Part shown: piece after piece, positions 26,105 to 34,934 of the stretch | How the letters are laid out: every line of letters starts with the position of its first letter | Position numbering within the stretch: the stretch's first letter is position 1 | NCBI GenBank assembly: GCA_020161935.1 | Contig: JAIUNI010000013.1 | Span: forward strand, 62,001 to 126,000 | DNA length: 64,000 nt | Source: Chloroflexota bacterium | GTDB taxonomy: Bacteria > Chloroflexota > Anaerolineae > Aggregatilineales > Phototrophicaceae | Direction: 5' to 3' | Program-made: the position numbers and the translations under genes | Notes under the pieces: model-generated | Told to the model about the DNA's origin: nothing | Databases searched by the model: none | The model's input: only the letters and a program-made list of their open reading frames with translations

Positions 26105-27421
26105 CTACTGAGCCTTCTCCCGTTCGGGCAGGCGAAAGAGTTCATCCACGTTGATGAGCTTGCCGCTTTGCATCGCCAGATTGCCGGAAATGCCGACGAG
26201 GATGGAAGCCGCGCCGTCGATGTGCGAAGCGGCACGGTGATACGGGTCATACGGGGGGTTGGGCGCGAAGATTTGCTCCAACATGACCGGATCGGCACCG
26301 CCATGTCCGCCTTCACCCTGCGGCAGTTCGATCTCGTAAGGCTCACCGAACATCGGGAACACTCGCAGCGTGGCGGCTTTGAACGCGCCCTTGCTCTCTT
26401 TCGCCGCGCCATCCCCTTGCAGGTGGTTGATATTCTCGACAATATCCAACTCGGCACGGCCTTTCGTGCCAGTGATCGCTACCCGCAGCCCTTCCCACGG
26501 GCAGTAGGCGATGAGGCAGTACGAGAGCAGCACACCGTTCTGGTAGCGCACCGTCACGTTCATCGTGTCCTCGATGGTGATGGGTTCACCGAACACGTTG
26601 CGATCACGAAGGTAGCCGGTTTCGGGTTCGGCGTTCAGATACAGCCCTTTATAAACGGCTTTGTCATCAAGGAACAGCGCGAAGGGGTCTTTGGCAGCCG
26701 CCGCTTCGCCCGTATAGCGTTTGTAGTCGTAGTGTTCCCCCCGCGCTTCGGCATTCTCGCGCCCATAGAACGACAGGTTGCCCATCGCGAATACCTGCGC
26801 CGGATACGAGTCAATCCACCAGTTCACAAGGTCGAAGTGATGGGTGGCTTTATGCACCAACAAACCGCCGCTGTTGTGCTTCTCGCGGTGCCAACGGCGA
26901 AAGTAATCCGCACCGTGGCTGGTATCCAGCATCCACGAGAAATCGACCGCCAGCGGACGACCGATTTTGCCCTGCATCACCACATCGCGCAGTTGGGTAT
27001 AAGCCGGTGCGTAGCGGTAGTTGAAGGTCACACGCAGCGATTTGCCGGTGCGATCAATCGCATCGTAAATCGCGCGGAGTTTATCGAGGTCGGTGGTCAT
27101 CGGCTTCTCGGAAATCACGTCACAGCCGAGTTCCATCGCCCGAATGATGTACTGGTGATGGGTCGCGTCCATCGTGGTGACGATCACCGTGTCCGGCTTG
27201 GTTTCGGCGATCATCCGGTCGAAGTCAGACGCAGGGTACGTAGGGAGGGCTGCGTATCCACGCTGTTTAAGCTGCTCGTTATACCAATTCATGCGGGTTT
27301 GGCTGAGGTCGGCAAAGGCGACCAGTTCCGCCGAGTCGCGGTAGGTGTTGGTGATGGCATCCACGAACATCCCCGCGCGAGAGCCGGTGCCGATGAGGGC
27401 ATAACGTTTCTTTTGACTCAT
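26105..27421 (-). CDS. Gfo/Idh/MocA-family oxidoreductase
   Basis: 438 residues. Rossmann start KKRYALIGTGSRAGMFVDAI (GxGxRxG), VIVTTMDATHHQYIIRAMEL, then CDVISEKPMTTDLDKLRAIY with the EKP catalytic lysine; the C-terminal alpha/beta domain has VHKATHHFDLVNWW with conserved histidines. It is longer than average because of an insertion around residues 200-290. Family members oxidise or epimerise sugars and sugar acids with NAD(P). Its stop side is followed by a repeat, then uxaC; its start overlaps the YesL-like gene by four bases, placing it in the hexuronate operon. Substrate could be a methylated or modified uronate; unproven. Confidence 0.88.
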   Translation of the reverse strand: MSQKKRYALIGTGSRAGMFVDAITNTYRDSAELVAFADLSQTRMNWYNEQLKQRGYAALPTYPASDFDRMIAETKPDTVIVTTMDATHHQYIIRAMELGCDVISEKPMTTDLDKLRAIYDAIDRTGKSLRVTFNYRYAPAYTQLRDVVMQGKIGRPLAVDFSWMLDTSHGADYFRRWHREKHNSGGLLVHKATHHFDLVNWWIDSYPAQVFAMGNLSFYGRENAEARGEHYDYKRYTGEAAAAKDPFALFLDDKAVYKGLYLNAEPETGYLRDRNVFGEPITIEDTMNVTVRYQNGVLLSYCLIAYCPWEGLRVAITGTKGRAELDIVENINHLQGDGAAKESKGAFKAATLRVFPMFGEPYEIELPQGEGGHGGADPVMLEQIFAPNPPYDPYHRAASHIDGAASILVGISGNLAMQSGKLINVDELFRLPEREKAQ

Positions 27422-28086
27422 GAAAGTTCCTTCTTATTAAGCGGCATTGTTTTCAAGAGCAAATTTTGCAATTCATCTGCCGTGAACTGCTTCTGCAAAG
27501 TTGTCCATGTCCCGTACGAGGCGAGGTAAGCCGTTGCCGAAACCAGCCCGAACAGCAGAAAGGCTTTCGGCAGGATAACCCCCGCCGCCAGCGGCAGCAG
27601 CGCCAACAGGGTGATGCCAGCGCTCCGCAGCGGGTGGCTAAAAACCAGCGTCATCACCAGCTTAAACAAGGCGTTGATGCCCAAATCCGTCATGACTGCC
27701 AGCGGCCAAGCGTAAACATTCGCCATAAACAACACAAGGCCGACGAAGATTGTAATGCTCCGTGACAAAATTGCCATGAGATCATTACCTGCCATCATCG
27801 GGAAAATGATGAGATTCAGAATCAGCAGTCCCCCGACCAGCACATCGGCTGCCGCGATCATCACCGCTTTTTGCCAGTGGTCACGAATGCCGCCTAAAAA
27901 GGTGCGGAACAGTTCCGGCTGCCGCCCCTGCACCCACGCGCCCATGACGGCGAACAGGCCAATGGTGGCGAAGGGGATCGCCAATATCGTGACGGATAAG
28001 GCTACCCACAGGAAGTTCGCCAGTAAGAAGGTGGCGGCTTTATCGACATTGGTGAAGAAGTCCCCGTCGCGTTTGGGCCAGATCAT
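27418..28086 (-). CDS. DUF624 (YesL-like) membrane protein
   Basis: 222 residues with about five or six hydrophobic helices. The start IWPKRDGDFFTNVDKAATFL followed by FLWVALSVTILAIPFATIGLF is the usual YesL/DUF624 opening (short amphipathic N-terminus, W-x-L first helix, TIG/TxAL turn). In Bacillus yesL lies in the rhamnogalacturonan locus next to LplB/LplC-type permeases; the same layout here supports the call. Function in transport or signalling is unknown. It is coupled to genes on both sides (ATGA overlap with the Gfo/Idh gene, one base gap to the permease). Confidence 0.8.
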   Translation of the reverse strand: MIWPKRDGDFFTNVDKAATFLLANFLWVALSVTILAIPFATIGLFAVMGAWVQGRQPELFRTFLGGIRDHWQKAVMIAAADVLVGGLLILNLIIFPMMAGNDLMAILSRSITIFVGLVLFMANVYAWPLAVMTDLGINALFKLVMTLVFSHPLRSAGITLLALLPLAAGVILPKAFLLFGLVSATAYLASYGTWTTLQKQFTADELQNLLLKTMPLNKKELS

Positions 28087-28087
28087 T

Positions 28088-29002
28088 TCAACCTTTTAAG
28101 CCTGTGGTCGCGATACCCTGCACCAGATAGCGCTGGAACACGATGAAGATAACGAACACCGGCACAAGCGACAGCGTGGACATGGCGAAAATCGCGCCCC
28201 AATCGGTTTGACCGGAGGGGTCGGCAAACGTTCTCAGCGCCAGTGACACGGTGTACAAGTCAGGGCTGTTCAGGTAAATCAGGGGAATGAGAAATTCATC
28301 CCACGTCCAGTAGAACGAGAAGATGGCTGCCGTAATGAGGGCGGGTGTCAACTGCGGTACGATAATCCGGTAGAAGATAGATGCTTTGCCCGCGCCGTCG
28401 ATCATCGCCGCTTCGTCAAGGTCAATCGGAATACCCCGAATGAACTGGACGATCATAAAGATGAAGAAAGCCTGCCCGCCGATACGCGGCAGCAGCAGCG
28501 GCAGGAAAGTATTCAGCCAACCCAACTGGCTAAACACGATGTACTGCGGAATGATCTGCACCTGTGTGGGCAGCATGAGTGTACCAAGCATAATGCCGAA
28601 CCAGATGCGCTTACCCACGAATTTGACGCGCGCGAAACCGTAAGCCACCACAGCCGATGCGGCGACGTTAATGACTGTTCCGGTAACGGCGTACAACAGT
28701 GAGTTTTTATAGAAGGTGGTGAAGGTGATACCGCCGAAGCCAGCCCAGCCGTTGCTGTAATTTTCCGGGAAGAAGCGGTTGGGGATGAGGGCGACCTGAT
28801 TCGTCCAGATTTCATCCGGCGCTTTGAAGGAACTGCCGACCAACCACAGAATCGGGTACAGCATCAGCAGCGCGGCGATCCCCACGAACAGGTGGTAAAC
28901 CAGCGACCGCACCGGCTTACGCTTGCTCCATGTGGTTTCGGGAACAACGCGCTCAGAGGATGAAATGGGGGTCACTGAATCCTGCACATTTACAGTCGCC
29001 AT
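28088..29002 (-). CDS. Carbohydrate ABC transporter permease (MalG/LplC type)
   Basis: 304 residues, six helices. N-terminal cytosolic tail of about 35 residues, helix 1 LFVGIAALLMLYPILWLVGS, then the EAA loop DLDEAAMIDGAGKASIFYRI (E-A-A-x3-G) that docks the ATPase, and C-terminal PVFVIFIVFQRYLVQGIATTGLKG with the QRYLVQGxxxGAxKG signature. It imports a sugar or oligosaccharide with the partner permease and binding protein next to it. Two bases separate it from the partner permease. No ATPase gene is nearby, so a shared MsmX/UgpC-like ATPase from elsewhere must power it. Confidence 0.92.
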   Translation of the reverse strand: MATVNVQDSVTPISSSERVVPETTWSKRKPVRSLVYHLFVGIAALLMLYPILWLVGSSFKAPDEIWTNQVALIPNRFFPENYSNGWAGFGGITFTTFYKNSLLYAVTGTVINVAASAVVAYGFARVKFVGKRIWFGIMLGTLMLPTQVQIIPQYIVFSQLGWLNTFLPLLLPRIGGQAFFIFMIVQFIRGIPIDLDEAAMIDGAGKASIFYRIIVPQLTPALITAAIFSFYWTWDEFLIPLIYLNSPDLYTVSLALRTFADPSGQTDWGAIFAMSTLSLVPVFVIFIVFQRYLVQGIATTGLKG

Positions 29003-29004
29003 AG

Positions 29005-29940
29005 CTAGTTCCCTTCGTCAGCTTCGTAATAGACCCATTTAGATGAGGTTCGGAATACGATAGCCGTCAGAATTGCGATCACCAGCAGCATCACCCACGC
29101 CATCGCCGAAGCGTAGCCCATCTCGAAGTTCTCAAAGGCGCGGCGGTAAATATAGAGCGCATAGAATAGCGTAGTATCCAGCGGACGACCACCTGTAATG
29201 ATGAACGCCTGTGTAAATACCATGAAGCCGGAGATCAACTGCATAATCAGGTTAAAAAGAATAATCGGAGTCAGCATCGGCAGCGTGATTTTGAGGAACT
29301 TCTGGAAGCCGTTCGCCCCATCAATATCCGCCGATTCATAGAGCTGTGTCGGGATGTTCTTCAACCCCGCGAGGAAGATCAACATTGGCGAACCGAACTG
29401 CCACGCCGCGAGAATAATCAACGTCCAGATGGCCGTTTCAGGCCGCCCCAGCCAGTTCATCCCCTGAATACCTAAAATACCCAGCACGAAGTTCAGCAGG
29501 CCCTCGTTACCAAAAAGCTGCCGCCACATCACCGCGACCGCGATACTGCCGCCGACAATCGACGGCGCGTAAAAGGCTGCGCGGTAAAAGCTGACCCCGC
29601 GCCGGTTGGTGTTCAGCAGCATCGCCACCGCCAGCGCGAAGGTCAGACGCAGTGGCACCGAAAAGACAACGTACTGCACGGTGGCCTCGACCGAACGCCA
29701 AAAACGGCGGTCTTCAAAAAACATCCGCTGGAAGTTTTCGAGGCCGACGAACTGCCACTTCCCAAGAATGTTGTAATCGGTGAATGAGAGGAATAAAGAG
29801 GCGAGTATCGGAATAAGCGTGAATAATAAGAAGGCGATCACCCACGGGGAAATGAACAAGTAACCGACGAGATTGTGCTGACCAAACTTCGGGCGCTTCT
29901 GACGTTTATTTTGGGGAACCGCAGCAGTTGAAGCACTCAT
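29005..29940 (-). CDS. Carbohydrate ABC transporter permease (MalF/LplB/UgpA type)
   Basis: Start put at the ATG at 29940 (MSASTAAVPQNKRQKRPKFG) because GAGGA lies about six bases ahead; a GTG twelve bases upstream is the alternative. 311 residues with six helices: NLVGYLFISPWVIAFLLFTL opens as in most MalF-type permeases, SLFLSFTDYNILGKWQFVGL is the typical first periplasmic loop, and the EAA loop is YESADIDGANGFQKFLKITL. It forms a heterodimer with the product of the next gene. The 394-bp gap to the binding protein gene upstream contains a terminator, so this permease is expected at lower level than the binding protein. Confidence 0.92.
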   Translation of the reverse strand: MSASTAAVPQNKRQKRPKFGQHNLVGYLFISPWVIAFLLFTLIPILASLFLSFTDYNILGKWQFVGLENFQRMFFEDRRFWRSVEATVQYVVFSVPLRLTFALAVAMLLNTNRRGVSFYRAAFYAPSIVGGSIAVAVMWRQLFGNEGLLNFVLGILGIQGMNWLGRPETAIWTLIILAAWQFGSPMLIFLAGLKNIPTQLYESADIDGANGFQKFLKITLPMLTPIILFNLIMQLISGFMVFTQAFIITGGRPLDTTLFYALYIYRRAFENFEMGYASAMAWVMLLVIAILTAIVFRTSSKWVYYEADEGN

Positions 29941-29952
29941 AAAAATCCTCAC

Positions 29953-30346
29953 CCGTAATTTACTTTACAAATTTGGCCTTTAGGCCGCGAGAAAGCCACG
30001 CGGTTTGAACCGCAGTGGATGAAAGCGCTTTTAGGCTTTAGCCTGCGGTCGGCGTGGGTCAGTCGCGTCATGCTCACGGATAAACGACTGGACACCAGAC
30101 CGCCCCTTGAGTTATACTTTGGATGTGTTGAGCAAGCGAAAATTCGCGCCAACACCGTTTCATGATTGGGCGGGACGCGCCCATGTCGCGTAACGCAGCC
30201 CCTCTGTTTCTGTCCAACCGCAGAGGTACGGGCAAACGTGCGGCAGAAGCTACACGGATTTATCCGTAGTAGAGCGTCACAACAAAATATGGGACACGAG
30301 CCTGTGTCCCATATTGAACTATTCAGTAACCATTGAACAGCACTAC
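29953..30346. other. Intergenic region between binding protein and permease genes
   Basis: 394 bp. Apart from the terminator at 30280-30315 it holds degenerate palindromes: TTTAGGCCGCGAGAAAG, CGGTTTGAACCG, and AAGCGCTTTTAGGCTTTAGC near 29980-30055 (relatives of the GGCTAAAGCC repeats at 39430 and 56910), and GGCGGGACGCGCC near 30172. GAGTTATACTTTGG at 30109-30122 could be a promoter remnant. No ORF is convincing. Confidence 0.5.
30280..30315 (-). terminator. Strong hairpin after the sugar-binding protein gene
   Basis: AATATGGGACAC (30286-30297) pairs perfectly with GTGTCCCATATT (30304-30315). On the minus strand it is followed by TTGTTGTG. It lies 31 bases past the stop of the binding protein gene and before the permeases, the classic layout that raises binding-protein mRNA over the rest of the operon. 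Confidence 0.85.
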
Positions 30347-31636
30347 TTAGCTGCCCAAAATCGCGTTGGCTTCTTCGCGCAGAAGGGCTGCCCCTTCTTC
30401 GGGCGTAATCAAACCGTACATGACCGGCTCAACGAATTCGGGTATGAATATGTTGTTGATTACATCGGCGTGCTTTGCCGGGTCAGCCGGACGAATCGGG
30501 CTGTTATTGCTCTCGATGACTTCGAGGTAGCGGAACATTTCGGCCTGTGCCGCGCCGAGTGTCGGGGCCATCGCCTCGCGCACGACTGACGACACCGGAA
30601 CGCCGCGTTCGGCCTTCAGGATTTCGTTGGCTTCAACCGAGTTGACGAACCAGTTAATGAACTTCGCGCCTTCTTCCGGCTGCTTGGCTTGGGAGGTCAG
30701 CGAGAAGAACATCGACGGCTTGATATAATTCGCGGGCTGCCCGCCTTCGAAGCGCGGGACGGTGTGCATAATGAAGTTGCGGTCTTCACCGGCTGCCGTC
30801 CATGTGGCGACAATCTGGTTGCTCCAGAAGTAAGCCATCGCCGCTTCGCCGGTCACAATCGGGTTGGCCTCGACACCTTGATCGCCCATCGCGATCATTT
30901 CTTCATAGGGGCGGAGCGCACCAGCTTCTTGCAGGCGGAGCAGCATCTTGTAGTAATCAACGAGCGGCTGGTCATCTTCGTAACCGAGTGCCGTACCATC
31001 AGCGTTATATGACCATTGGTCACAGCAGCTCATATACAGCGACTTCCACAACTGCTCGGTGGTGATGTTCGAGTCAATCGCATATTTACCAGAGGATTCG
31101 TGCAGCTTCATCGCGATTTCTTCAAAGTCAGCCCATGTCCAATCATCGGGCGGGATTTCAATACCGGCGGCTTCGAAAGCATCCGCATCCAGTGTGAAGT
31201 TTTCCGAGTTGTTGCCGAGGTTGATACCGTATAGCTGCTCATTGACGAAACCACCCGCGAGTGACGACTCGGAGATATTGGTGGTGTCGATCACGCCGCT
31301 GGCGACATATTCATCGAGCGGCAGCAAGAGGCTGTTGTTGACCCATTCCTCAATACGCGCATAGTCGTGCTGCATGATGTCCGGCAGTTCACCGCCCGCC
31401 GCCTGGGTCGAGAGCTTCGTCCAATGGTCATTCCAACCTTGAAACTCGTACACGATGTCGATACCGGGGTTTTGTGATTCATAAAGTTCAATGGCGGCGA
31501 TGGTTAAGTCATGACGTGTTTGAGAACCCCACCATGAAATACGAACCTGCGTCTGATCCTGGGCGGTTACACCCACGGCCGAGAGCATCAGCATCACAAT
31601 CACGAGAAGGCTAAGTGTAATTTTTTTCGGTGACAT
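30347..31636 (-). CDS. ABC transporter sugar-binding lipoprotein/secreted protein (family 1)
   Basis: Start at the ATG at 31636, with GAGGT just upstream; it opens MSPKKITLSLLVIVMLMLSA, an export signal cut near VTAQDQ. 429 residues with the solute-binding protein family 1 landmarks VRISWWGSQTRHDLTIAAIE, GIDIVYEFQGWNDHWTKLST, GGELPDIMQHDYARIEEW, and GEAAMAYFWSNQIVATW. It captures a sugar (probably an oligo- or mono-uronate given the neighbours) outside the membrane and hands it to the two permeases. It is the first gene of the minus-strand run, divergent from the GntR regulator across a gap containing the predicted operator. Confidence 0.93.
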   Translation of the reverse strand: MSPKKITLSLLVIVMLMLSAVGVTAQDQTQVRISWWGSQTRHDLTIAAIELYESQNPGIDIVYEFQGWNDHWTKLSTQAAGGELPDIMQHDYARIEEWVNNSLLLPLDEYVASGVIDTTNISESSLAGGFVNEQLYGINLGNNSENFTLDADAFEAAGIEIPPDDWTWADFEEIAMKLHESSGKYAIDSNITTEQLWKSLYMSCCDQWSYNADGTALGYEDDQPLVDYYKMLLRLQEAGALRPYEEMIAMGDQGVEANPIVTGEAAMAYFWSNQIVATWTAAGEDRNFIMHTVPRFEGGQPANYIKPSMFFSLTSQAKQPEEGAKFINWFVNSVEANEILKAERGVPVSSVVREAMAPTLGAAQAEMFRYLEVIESNNSPIRPADPAKHADVINNIFIPEFVEPVMYGLITPEEGAALLREEANAILGS

Positions 31637-31747
31637 CTTTACCTCATAAGTTTCGATAAACTTCAATTTGCGAGTTAAAAAATGGATATGCAGATGGTAT
31701 AGCGATACGGCCTCCTTCGGCTAAGTGGTCTGTAGCACGTTTGCCAC

Positions 31748-31762
31748 TTTTGGTATACTATA
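31748..31762. promoter_or_regulatory. UxuR/ExuR-like GntR operator in the divergent promoter region
   Basis: TTTTGGTATACTATA (31748-31762) closely matches the left half of the enterobacterial UxuR/ExuR operator, a palindrome of the form TTGGTATACCAA; the right half is degenerate (CTATAT). A weaker GGTATAGCGATAC lies at 31695-31707. The site is 43-57 bases before the regulator start and 110 bases before the binding-protein start. Binding by the adjacent FadR-type regulator is an inference. Confidence 0.5.
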
Positions 31763-31804
31763 TAGGATATATGATTTTTTGGCAACCGACTCAAAGGACT
31801 CCTC

Positions 31805-32479
31805 ATGCTCGCCAAATTTCGCAGCAAAAAAGAAATCGTATATGACCTCTTACGAGAAAACATTCTCACAGGGGTTTATCAACCGGGTACACGCCTCGTT
31901 ATTGATGATCTTGCCACCAAGCTAAAGGTCAGCCAAATTCCGATTCGCGAGGCGTTGGGGCAGCTTGAGGCCGACGGCTTCATCACGACCGAACCCTATG
32001 TCGGCCCGACCGTCACCCCGATTGATGCAAACTCGGTGAGCGAAATTTTCGGCTTGCTTGAATCCATGGAAATCATTTCGAGCTGCGCGGCCTGTGCCAC
32101 CATGACCGAGCATGACCTCAAAAGCCTGACGCAGATGGTGAACGAGATGGACAAACTCCTCGAAAAACCCGATGAGTGGGCGCGGCAGAACCAGACGCTG
32201 CACCTCTTTATCTGCGAGATCGCCCAAACGGTACTCATCCATAAGATGATGCAAAAAGTGTTTGACCATTGGGATCGGCTACGCATGTATTACCTGAAAG
32301 ATGTATCGACCAACCGCCTCGGTGATGCTCAAACCGGTCACAAGCAGATGATCGAAGCCTTCAAAGCGCGTGATGCCGAAGCGGTGGAGCGTGTGATCCG
32401 CGAACATAACCAGAGCGCAATCAAGAGCTACATGCAGCATTTGGAAGCGGCAAAAAACCAGCAGCTAAAGGAAGGATAA
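31805..32479 (+). CDS. GntR/FadR-family transcriptional regulator
   Basis: 224 residues. Residues 8-75 form the GntR winged helix (EIVYDLLRENILTGVYQPGT, RLVIDDLATKLKVSQIPIRE, ALGQLEADGFITTEPYVGPT); the rest is an all-helical FCD effector domain with SEIFGLLESMEIISSCAACA, LFICEIAQTVLIHKM and HKQMIEAFKARDAEAVERVI containing the metal-binding Asp/His positions. UxuR, ExuR and many sugar-acid regulators belong here. It probably represses both its own plus-strand run and the divergent hexuronate transport run until a uronate intermediate binds. Four bases separate it from the DapA-like gene. Confidence 0.92.
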   Translation: MLAKFRSKKEIVYDLLRENILTGVYQPGTRLVIDDLATKLKVSQIPIREALGQLEADGFITTEPYVGPTVTPIDANSVSEIFGLLESMEIISSCAACATMTEHDLKSLTQMVNEMDKLLEKPDEWARQNQTLHLFICEIAQTVLIHKMMQKVFDHWDRLRMYYLKDVSTNRLGDAQTGHKQMIEAFKARDAEAVERVIREHNQSAIKSYMQHLEAAKNQQLKEG

Positions 32480-32483
32480 GCGT

Positions 32484-33452
32484 ATGATCGAAACCCTTCT
32501 CGACCCGACGCGACTGATCGTCGCTGGACGCAAGATTACGGGGAGTTCGGCTATTCTGCTGCCGTTTTTAGAAGATGGCGCGATTGATTGGGCCAGCTTC
32601 GAAAACCACATTCAGCGTACTGCCGGTGCTGGCCTGATCCCTGCCGTGAATATGGACACCGGCTACGCCAACCTGATCGACGAAGCCACCCGCCGCGAGG
32701 TGCTGCGCCGCACGCGCGACCTGCTCGATGGGCAGCGGTTTGTGGCGGGGGCGTTCGTGGCGGATAAACCCGGCGACTCGTGGAACCTTGATGCTTACCG
32801 CCAGCAAATCGACTCCATCCAGTCCTACGGTGGTATTCCAGTCATCTTCCAATCCTATGGGCTGACAGGGCAAGCGCCCGATGCGATTGTCGAGTCGTAC
32901 CACCAGATCGGGCAGTACGCGCCGCAGTTCGTAGGCTTTGAACTCGGCACCATGTTCGTTCCCTTCGGCAAGATTTATGACCTCGATGTCTATCGTGGGT
33001 TGATGGGTGTGCCGCAGTGCATCGGCGCGAAGCACTCCTCACTCAGCCGCGAACTCGAATGGCAGCGCATCCAACTGCGAAATGCCGTTCGCCCCGACTT
33101 CAAAGTGTTCACGGGCAACGACCTTGCCATCGACATGGTAATCTACGGCAGTGATTACCTGCTCGGCCTCAGCACTTTCGCGCCGGATGTGTTTGCGCTG
33201 CGAGATGCGATGTGGGCGGCGAGCGATCCAGACTTCTACACGGTGAATGACCTGCTGCAATACCTCGGCTTCTTGGCGTTCCGTCCGCCGGTTCCGGCCT
33301 ATAAACACAGCGCGGCACAATTCCTCAAACTGCGTGGTTGGATTACAACAGACAAAACCCATCCGCAGTCGCCGGAGCGCCCCACCAGCGATGTCGCCAT
33401 TTTGCAGGATATTGTCGAGCGTCTAGATCTGCTCCAAAAAGGGAGTCCCTGA
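32484..33452 (+). CDS. DapA-family (class I aldolase/dehydratase) protein
   Basis: 322 residues, TIM barrel of the DHDPS/NAL superfamily. GSSAILLPFLEDGAIDWASF is the common opening (here replacing the usual ValTPF), NMDTGYANLIDEATRREVLR takes the place of the GTTGE motif, GIPVIFQSYGLTGQAPDAIV holds the YxxP-type tyrosine region, and GVPQCIGAKHSSLSRELEW carries the Schiff-base lysine in GAKHSS. The altered substrate-loop motif argues against true DapA. In a hexuronate context a 2-keto-3-deoxy sugar-acid aldolase or dehydratase is the best guess. It overlaps the next gene by one base (TGATG). Confidence 0.85.
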   Translation: MIETLLDPTRLIVAGRKITGSSAILLPFLEDGAIDWASFENHIQRTAGAGLIPAVNMDTGYANLIDEATRREVLRRTRDLLDGQRFVAGAFVADKPGDSWNLDAYRQQIDSIQSYGGIPVIFQSYGLTGQAPDAIVESYHQIGQYAPQFVGFELGTMFVPFGKIYDLDVYRGLMGVPQCIGAKHSSLSRELEWQRIQLRNAVRPDFKVFTGNDLAIDMVIYGSDYLLGLSTFAPDVFALRDAMWAASDPDFYTVNDLLQYLGFLAFRPPVPAYKHSAAQFLKLRGWITTDKTHPQSPERPTSDVAILQDIVERLDLLQKGSP

Positions 33453-34894
33453 TGAAATACAAGCGGCTGGCTCAACTGCGAACACCGGAACAATTTTTAG
33501 AATACTGCCAGTCTATCGGTGCGGAACTGCCGTTTGACGATGTGATGCAAGTTGGGGAAGCCGCCCCGCTGGCGCAGCCCTACTCATATCGTGGGCGGGC
33601 CTTAACCAACCGTTTCGCCGTGCTGCCGATGGAAGGCTGGGATGGCACTGCCGACGGACACCCCACTGACCTGACCCGCCGCCGATGGCAGCGTTTCGGT
33701 TGCAGCGGATCGAAGCTCATCTGGGGTGGTGAGGCGGTCGCGGTGCGCCACGACGGACGCGCCAACGCCAAGCAGTTGGTCATCAATCCGCAAACGGTCG
33801 GCGATATTGCCGAGCTGCGCCAAATTTTGCTGACTGCCCACCACGAACAGATGGGAACGGGCGAAGACCCGCTGGTCGGCTTGCAGTTGACCCATTCCGG
33901 TCGCTTCTGCCGACCAAACACCCACGCCCTTGAACCGCGCGTGGCTTACCGTCACCCGCTGCTCGACAAAAAATTCAATGTAGACAGCGACTCCTACGTT
34001 TTTACTGATGTTGAAATTGATGAACTGATTGAGGATTTTGTGAAAGCAGCCGTGCTGGCGCAGCAGGCCGGATACGACTTTGTGGATGTCAAACACTGTC
34101 ACGGCTACTTGGGGCATGAACTCCTCAGCGGTATCGACCGTGCGGGCAAGTATGGAGGCAGCTTCGAGAACCGCACCCGCTTCCTGCGAGATGCCGTCGC
34201 CGCCATCCGCGCCGCTGCGCCGGGGTTGGACATCGGTGTTCGCCTCAGCGCCATCGACTTTATTCCGTTTAAGCCGAACGCCGAAAATGAAAACATCGGA
34301 TATGCCGAAATCTACGACGGCAGCTACCCGTATGCTTTCGGTGGGGATGGCAGCGGTAAAGGCTTTGACCTGCGCGAACCGAGCCGCTTCCTCGACTTGA
34401 TGCTGGAACTCGACATTCGCCTGCTGTGCGTGACCGTCGGCAGCCCGTACTATGTGCCGCACATTCAGCGTCCGGCGATGTTCCCACCGTCGGATGGCTA
34501 CCTGCCACCGGAAGATCCACTGGTCGGCGTGGCGCGGCAGATCGCGGTGACAAGCCAACTCAAGCAAGCGCACCCTGATATACTGGTGGTTGGTTCAGGT
34601 TATTCCTACCTGCAAGACTGGCTGCCGCATGTGGCACAGGCTGTCGTCCGGCAGGGGATGGCAGATTTCGTGGGGTTGGGGCGCATGGTTTTAAGCTACC
34701 CCGAACTACCCGTAGATGTGCTGCGGGGTCAGCCACTCCAGCGCAAACGCATCTGCCGCACCTTCAGCGACTGCACGACCGCGCCGCGCAACGGTATCGT
34801 TTCCGGCTGCTACCCGCTAGACGAGTTCTATAAAGAGTCGCCCGAACATCAACAACTGCTCGAAGCCAAAAAAAGCAGCAAGGTCGCCCATTGA
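33452..34894 (+). CDS. Old Yellow Enzyme-family NADH:flavin oxidoreductase
   Basis: The start is the ATG at 33452 (MKYKRLAQLRTPEQFLEYCQ), overlapping the DapA-like stop and preceded by GGGAG; the open frame upstream is the DapA gene out of frame. 480 residues: PYSYRGRALTNRFAVLPMEG is the FMN-barrel start, LVGLQLTHSGRFCRP holds the HSGR motif, and YDFVDVKHCHGYLGHELLSG replaces the standard HxAHGYLLxxF; C-terminal VGSGYSYLQDWLPHVAQ and GMADFVGLGRMVLSYPELP follow the classic OYE end. Length and the KHCHGYLGHELLSG variant place it away from the common ene-reductases. It binds FMN and may reduce an unsaturated sugar derivative. Confidence 0.87.
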   Translation: MKYKRLAQLRTPEQFLEYCQSIGAELPFDDVMQVGEAAPLAQPYSYRGRALTNRFAVLPMEGWDGTADGHPTDLTRRRWQRFGCSGSKLIWGGEAVAVRHDGRANAKQLVINPQTVGDIAELRQILLTAHHEQMGTGEDPLVGLQLTHSGRFCRPNTHALEPRVAYRHPLLDKKFNVDSDSYVFTDVEIDELIEDFVKAAVLAQQAGYDFVDVKHCHGYLGHELLSGIDRAGKYGGSFENRTRFLRDAVAAIRAAAPGLDIGVRLSAIDFIPFKPNAENENIGYAEIYDGSYPYAFGGDGSGKGFDLREPSRFLDLMLELDIRLLCVTVGSPYYVPHIQRPAMFPPSDGYLPPEDPLVGVARQIAVTSQLKQAHPDILVVGSGYSYLQDWLPHVAQAVVRQGMADFVGLGRMVLSYPELPVDVLRGQPLQRKRICRTFSDCTTAPRNGIVSGCYPLDEFYKESPEHQQLLEAKKSSKVAH

Positions 34895-34934
34895 TGTGCA
34901 GCGTTTTACAGAGATCAGAAAGAGTTCGCCATTC

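Noticed and set aside
25352..27529. Long plus-strand open frame of 725 codons
   Set aside because: It lies opposite uxaC and the Gfo/Idh gene, whose proteins are clearly conserved; the plus-strand translation has no motif and is a shadow of GC-rich codon use.
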